A stretch of 36,593 nucleotides of DNA from an uncultured Eudoraea sp. (GTDB taxonomy: Bacteria; Bacteroidota; Bacteroidia; Flavobacteriales; Flavobacteriaceae). The notes beneath the pieces are model-generated. The model did not search any database and had not been told where the DNA came from. It was given only the letters and a program-made list of their open reading frames with translations. Each line of letters opens with the position of its first letter. Positions within the stretch are counted from its first letter, which is position 1. The stretch lies in the NCBI RefSeq assembly GCF_947258525.1, contig NZ_CAMYIP010000118.1, positions 1 through 36,593 of the forward strand, read 5' to 3'. Positions 33,036 through 36,593 of the stretch are shown here, in pieces. Made by a program: the position numbers and the translations under genes.

Positions 33036-33404
33036 CTAAATAGTTTGTCCGAATGTCAATAGGTTGTTGTCCGGGTCAAGAAGCGAAAATTCTTTTTGTC
33101 CCCATGGTTTGGTTTCCAATTTTCCATTCGGATGAATTTTAGTCTGTTTTTCCAATAGTGATCTATAAAATTCATCAATATTGTCGGTTCGAATATAAAC
33201 TTGTCCGTAATTCTCTTTGGGCTCAAGTTCTTTAAATTCGAAGAAATGAATTTGAATTTGGTCTTTTTCCATCATCAAGTAGCCGTCATAGTCGGCACTT
33301 CCAAATACCTTAAATCCTAATTGGTTGGAATAATACGAGTGCGTTACACTTTTGTCCCGCATTGGTAATTTCGGATTGATGTCTGTGAGCATATAATTCC
33401 GCAT
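33036..33404 (-). CDS. VOC family (bleomycin-resistance-like) protein
   Basis: 122 residues, cytoplasmic. It has a single glyoxalase/bleomycin-resistance fold: PKLPMRDKSVTHSYYSNQLGFKVFG begins the first module, LMMEKDQIQIHFFEF follows, and VYIRTDNIDEFYRSLLEK with FSLLDPDNNLLTFGQ make the second module. Such proteins sequester bleomycin-type antibiotics or are enzymes; which one cannot be told. It is the first gene of a two-gene VOC operon. The start is either the first Met or the fifth residue, also Met. Confidence 0.88.
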   Translation of the reverse strand: MRNYMLTDINPKLPMRDKSVTHSYYSNQLGFKVFGSADYDGYLMMEKDQIQIHFFEFKELEPKENYGQVYIRTDNIDEFYRSLLEKQTKIHPNGKLETKPWGQKEFSLLDPDNNLLTFGQTI

Positions 33405-33553
33405 TTAAATTTTTGATCTTCCGTTTTTAGTTTTCAGTTCAGTTGTCTCCACTTTATGCGCTGTAAGGGTACCCTAAATGACCGCAAACGGCTAGCATAT
33501 GAATCGTAGCGACCGAGTGAACTATGACTTAATATACATTGCTGGCAAGGATT

Positions 33554-34738
33554 TTATTTTCCTAACTTAGAAATGAGACTTACAAATTGAGTAAAGAAAT
33601 CGGTCTGATAATTGAATCCATCATTGTCCGCGCACCTAACTGCGACAATATTGGATTCTGGTACGATTACCAAATAATTACCCCTATACCCATCAGCATA
33701 ATATGCGACTATATCTTCACTATATATTCTTTTACTGGATATTACTGTTGGCGGTAATTCTGCATTTATAATTTGATTCCAATCCTTACCAAATATCTTA
33801 TCTAAATCACTGTAAAAGTCATATTTTGATTCATATAATTTGCCTTTCATTGATTTCATTTTATTCATAAATGCGTTATCAACTTTTGCTTCTTTCCAAG
33901 ATGACCAAATTTCATCGTCAATTATTCTCTTTTCATATTTTGGAAGTCGCCACCAAAGTAATCCCCAAATTGGTTTAAATCTTTGACCTTGTTTTAAGGA
34001 TTCATTTATCCATTCTTTGCTGATAATCTGTTTGCCATTATAAACACCTTCATTAAGGATTAATTCTCCGAACTTGATTAGATCGGATGGCTTAATAACA
34101 AAAGCTCCGTGAACTGTAGGATTTCCAGATTTATCTTTTATCCATTCATACTGTACGATATTTATTGGTTTAAAAAATTCGTCAACAAAAAAATGGTCGA
34201 ATGACTTTCCTGACAACTCTTGTACAATACCTCCTAAAAGGGCGACTGCCTTATTGTTGTATTTTACTTTTTGTCCTGGCGTATCCGATAATTCTGCTGA
34301 CAAAGCGAGGTCGATTATGTTATTAACTTTATAATCAGGTGCCGGCTCTAATTCTATACTCGCATTTGGGTTATTTTGCAATCCAGATGTATGATTTAGA
34401 AGCATTCTCACTGTTATTTCTTTTTTGCGCCCTTGTTTCCATTGCGGATATATTGTATGAACAGGTTGATCCAGTGAGTCTAATAGTTTTTTGTCAACCA
34501 GTCTTCCTATCGCCAAACTTGTCAACGATTTACCTGCAGAGGCTATATAAATTGGTATTTCTTCTTTCCCAAAATATTCCTTATAGATGATTTTTCCATT
34601 CTGTTTAATAATTACAGCATCGGAATTTGATTCCAAAGACTTCCTTTTTATTTCTTCCAATATGGAATTATCAATTTTCTGAGAATAACCTATTTCTGAT
34701 AGAGGTATCAGAAAAAAAAGAATCATATATTTTTTCAT
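33554..34738 (-). CDS. Serine hydrolase, beta-lactamase (class C)/penicillin-binding-like
   Basis: 394 residues from MKKYMILFFLIPLSEIGYSQ, a Sec signal; an upstream in-frame Met at 34759 adds seven residues and runs into repeat-derived DNA. The SxxK motif is Ser67-Ala-Gly-Lys70 in IASAGKSLTS, and the YxN motif is in KVKYNNKAVALLGG. The third motif (KTG/HxG type) is not obvious near YYADGYRGNYLVIVP, where a YRGN sequence lies in its place, so enzyme specificity is open (esterase, amidase or peptidase). The 5' end abuts a palindromic repeat and a MIKFF stump on the upstream side. Confidence 0.88.
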   Translation of the reverse strand: MKKYMILFFLIPLSEIGYSQKIDNSILEEIKRKSLESNSDAVIIKQNGKIIYKEYFGKEEIPIYIASAGKSLTSLAIGRLVDKKLLDSLDQPVHTIYPQWKQGRKKEITVRMLLNHTSGLQNNPNASIELEPAPDYKVNNIIDLALSAELSDTPGQKVKYNNKAVALLGGIVQELSGKSFDHFFVDEFFKPINIVQYEWIKDKSGNPTVHGAFVIKPSDLIKFGELILNEGVYNGKQIISKEWINESLKQGQRFKPIWGLLWWRLPKYEKRIIDDEIWSSWKEAKVDNAFMNKMKSMKGKLYESKYDFYSDLDKIFGKDWNQIINAELPPTVISSKRIYSEDIVAYYADGYRGNYLVIVPESNIVAVRCADNDGFNYQTDFFTQFVSLISKLGK

Positions 34739-34749
34739 TTGTATCATAA

Positions 34750-34878
34750 TTATTGCCAACGCCTCGACACCTCTCGACTAGGCTCGAGGTACCAGCTCGG
34801 CATAAACGCTCGACCTGACAATTTAATTGTAATCGCACTAATACACTTGCATGGTATTTTACTAAAGAACTTTATCAT
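34750..34878 (-). pseudogene. MIKFFSKI stump fused to palindromic repeat (42-codon open frame)
   Basis: The frame from ATG at 34878 begins MIKFFSKIP, like a DUF6090 start, then reads through a 59-nt block related to 14102-14159 and 15045-15102, and through a long variant of the 25-nt repeat. It stays open for 42 codons. It is far from the DUF6090 region (15 kb), which shows that the stump travels with the repeat. It is unlikely to be a functional gene. Confidence 0.5.
34763..34819. repeat. Long variant of the palindromic repeat
   Basis: It contains CTCGACTAGGCTCGAGGTAC and GGCATAAACGCTCGACCTGA. It is the inverse of the variant at 10647-10696 and similar to 14997-15044. It lies directly upstream of the serine hydrolase gene. 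Confidence 0.75.
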
Positions 34879-34976
34879 TGGGTTATTTAATGCAATAAAA
34901 CGTATTCGAGTATGAATTGTCCCAAGTCACAGGGATGAACATATGCACGTTGTTAAACTTGGTTTTTGTAAAGATT

Positions 34977-35960
34977 TTATTGTTTATTCTTTGGGGCTTT
35001 TAGTTTAATGGATTTTAAATAATCGAAGCTTTTTTTCAAAGCTATCTCCGGATCCTTCACAAAATCTTGCTCTACATAAAAATGTTTTACCCCTGCTTTT
35101 TCAGCAACTGAAACAATAGAGGGGATATCAATTACGCCGCTACCAGCTGTTGTCATATATGGAAATAGTTCCATCCATTGCATGGGATTGCCTCCATCAC
35201 CAGAAAACCTGACTTCTTCTTTCATGTCCTTTATGTGCATTAAATGATATCGATCCGGGTATGACTTGAGATAATGTATAGGATCAGCACTGCCGGCAGT
35301 TGTCCAGAAGATATCTAATTCAAAAAATACAAGGGATGGATCCGTTTGTTCAAGTAAGAGCTGTAAGGGTATTTGACCATCCATATCTTGTAATCCATAT
35401 CCATGATTGTGATACGCGAACTTTAATCCCACTTTTTTAGCCTGTTCGCCTATAGTATTAAACTCTTCCGCTACTATTTTATAATCATCTAAAGTTTTCC
35501 TTTTTTCTTCAGGAATAGCAGGTAGTCCGACGTATTCAAAACCTATTTGGTCTGCCGCTTCTCCGAGTTGTTGCATTCGGGTTTGCAAGGTTTCCATGTC
35601 TGTATGGATAGATGTAGCTTTTATTCCATATTCTTTTAAAATAGTACTGACTTCCTTCGGTGTGTGGCCAAAATAGCCACTTCCACTAAACCCTAATCGG
35701 GGTGCTAAGGAATTCCATCTCTCTTTCACAGAATCTACACTAAAGGGATACGGACCGTACATTTCAATTTCTTTATAGCCCATTTCTGAAAGTGCCCTTA
35801 TTCCACCTCTAAAATCTTTCTCAAGAATTTTAGGTAAGGAAAACAGCTGTACTCCGATTGTCTTAAGATTTTTATGAGCACTATTTGGTGCCATGCCGGG
35901 AAATAGTAAAAGAGCAGTAGTTGCTGCACTTGAAGTTGCAAGGAAATTTCGTCTTTTCAT
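34977..35960 (-). CDS. Sugar phosphate isomerase/epimerase family (TIM barrel), Tat-exported
   Basis: 327 residues. A twin-arginine signal (MKRRNFLATSSAATTALLL) leads into a xylose-isomerase-like TIM barrel: IGVQLFSLP, EMGYKEIEMYGPYP, IKATSIHTDMETL, FAYHNHGYGL, FFELDIFW, LMHIKDM and FYVEQDF. The Glu/Asp/His residues in these segments fit the metal site of the family. Such exported proteins act on sugars or cyclitols in oxidative catabolism; the substrate cannot be given. It stands alone, with about 220 nt to the gene downstream and 38 nt to the lipoprotein gene upstream. Confidence 0.92.
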   Translation of the reverse strand: MKRRNFLATSSAATTALLLFPGMAPNSAHKNLKTIGVQLFSLPKILEKDFRGGIRALSEMGYKEIEMYGPYPFSVDSVKERWNSLAPRLGFSGSGYFGHTPKEVSTILKEYGIKATSIHTDMETLQTRMQQLGEAADQIGFEYVGLPAIPEEKRKTLDDYKIVAEEFNTIGEQAKKVGLKFAYHNHGYGLQDMDGQIPLQLLLEQTDPSLVFFELDIFWTTAGSADPIHYLKSYPDRYHLMHIKDMKEEVRFSGDGGNPMQWMELFPYMTTAGSGVIDIPSIVSVAEKAGVKHFYVEQDFVKDPEIALKKSFDYLKSIKLKAPKNKQ

Positions 35961-35998
35961 ATCTGATTTTTAATAAAGCACAACATCTTTGTGTTCTG

Positions 35999-36448
35999 TT
36001 ACTTTGTTTTTTGTTTTATCTGCTTATAAGAAAATCCTTTGCCTTCATCACCTAATACAGTAACCTCAATTTCATTTTCATTTATTCTTTTATATTGAAT
36101 TTTTTTTGGAAAATCGTGGTCAATATTTTCAAATGATAAATAGTCTTTAATTTCATTATTTAAAGTAAACGGAATTGTTTTTCCCTCATTTTGGTCTGGA
36201 ACTGTAGCTTCAAAAATGACTGTATTCTCCAATATTTTTATAGAAAGAGTTTCTGTAATTATTTTTTGACTATCCTTAAACTTATATGAATATCCATTTA
36301 GTTCTTTGTTATTGGATAATTCCCAATTTTCATATTGTTCTTTTCCTTCCATTTTCCAAGTACCTATTAAAAAATCTATTCTTGATAATTTGTTTTCAGA
36401 GCAGGCAAGTAAAAGGCATAGAATGCATATGTATGTTAGAGTTTTCAT
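35999..36448 (-). CDS. DUF6265-type lipoprotein
   Basis: 149 residues. A lipoprotein signal (LTYICILCLLLAC, then SENK) is followed by FLIGTWKMEGKEQYENWE, the start of a lipocalin-like DUF6265 domain. The family features are ELNGYSYKFKD, ETLSIKILENTVIFEATVPDQN, and the late FENIDHDFPKKIQYKRINENE. Function unknown. It may be in one transcript with the isomerase-like gene, 38 nt downstream. Confidence 0.85.
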   Translation of the reverse strand: MKTLTYICILCLLLACSENKLSRIDFLIGTWKMEGKEQYENWELSNNKELNGYSYKFKDSQKIITETLSIKILENTVIFEATVPDQNEGKTIPFTLNNEIKDYLSFENIDHDFPKKIQYKRINENEIEVTVLGDEGKGFSYKQIKQKTK

Positions 36449-36488
36449 GTTTCAACTTTAAGAATTATGCTATTTCTTTTATTAATAG

Positions 36489-36593
36489 CACACAACGGTC
36501 TTGGCTATAATTGCGGCGCGCCATTGGGGGCGAAGCTAGCGGAGGATCTAACACGGTTAGTGTTAGAAATTCGTGCTGGCAAAGCAAGCCCTG
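36489..36593. repeat. Window-end element with hairpin
   Basis: The sequence ACAACGGTCTTGGCTATAA leads into a GC-rich part and a perfect hairpin CTAACAC/GTGTTAG (36548-36566), then GCTGGCAAAG. A loosely similar arrangement (CAAACGGCTAGCATATGA .. GCTGGCAAGG) is at 33484-33552. It is cut by the window end. Confidence 0.35.

Noticed and set aside
36548-36566. Terminator at the window end
   Set aside because: The hairpin is perfect but neither strand has a T-run after it.

Overview
The window comes from a member of the Bacteroidota, most likely a marine Flavobacteriaceae-type bacterium. The evidence is lipoprotein signals of the SCKKD type, a GLPGLI protein beside an outer-membrane barrel, six DUF6090 paralogues, AT-rich spacers without Shine-Dalgarno sites, and one clear -7 box of the form TAnnTTTG. 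Nearly all genes are on the minus strand. No transposase, integrase, tRNA, rRNA or CRISPR array is visible.

Layout. 0-2.2 kb: a prolyl oligopeptidase lipoprotein. 2.3-3.05 kb: two tandem copies of an undescribed unit, each with a 124-nt conserved leader, a 30-codon gene for a hydrophobic peptide and a Rho-independent terminator. 3.3-8.0 kb: small secreted proteins, a sulfatase, an endonuclease/exonuclease/phosphatase-fold lipoprotein, an NTF2-like lipoprotein and a small membrane protein. 8.1-10.9 kb: a GMC oxidoreductase with its Tat-type small subunit, bracketed by palindromic repeats and followed by the tail of a lost Dabb gene. 10.9-19.7 kb: the DUF6090 region, with six paralogues, a Dabb lipoprotein, a GIY-YIG nuclease, a DUF885 protein, a DUF1428 protein and an SRPBCC protein, interleaved with three families of palindromic repeats. 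19.7-24.7 kb: penicillin acylase family enzyme, membrane protein, DUF4287/DUF5655 protein, DinB-like protein and a beta-propeller. 25.0-28.6 kb: a plus-strand GLPGLI and outer-membrane barrel operon with its own promoter. 28.7-31.5 kb: lipocalin-like protein, amidohydrolase and DUF1080 lipoprotein. 31.6-36.6 kb: a GC-rich repeat patch, then AT-rich accessory genes (membrane protein, two VOC proteins, serine hydrolase, sugar phosphate isomerase-like protein, DUF6265 lipoprotein).

How it fits together. Most products are predicted to be exported: lipoproteins, periplasmic hydrolases, Tat-dependent oxidoreductase and isomerase-like proteins, and an outer-membrane barrel. No single pathway unites them.

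The most unusual signals are: (1) the twin small-peptide units, whose leaders are more conserved (67/71 nt in the core) than their coding parts (about 63/93 nt), while the peptides keep their character through many synonymous and conservative changes; and (2) the way palindromic repeats sit directly behind short copies of the DUF6090 start (MIKFF), together with a GIY-YIG nuclease gene framed by inverted copies of the same repeat. The second pattern suggests a repeat-mobilising or recombination system acting on the 5' ends of DUF6090 genes.
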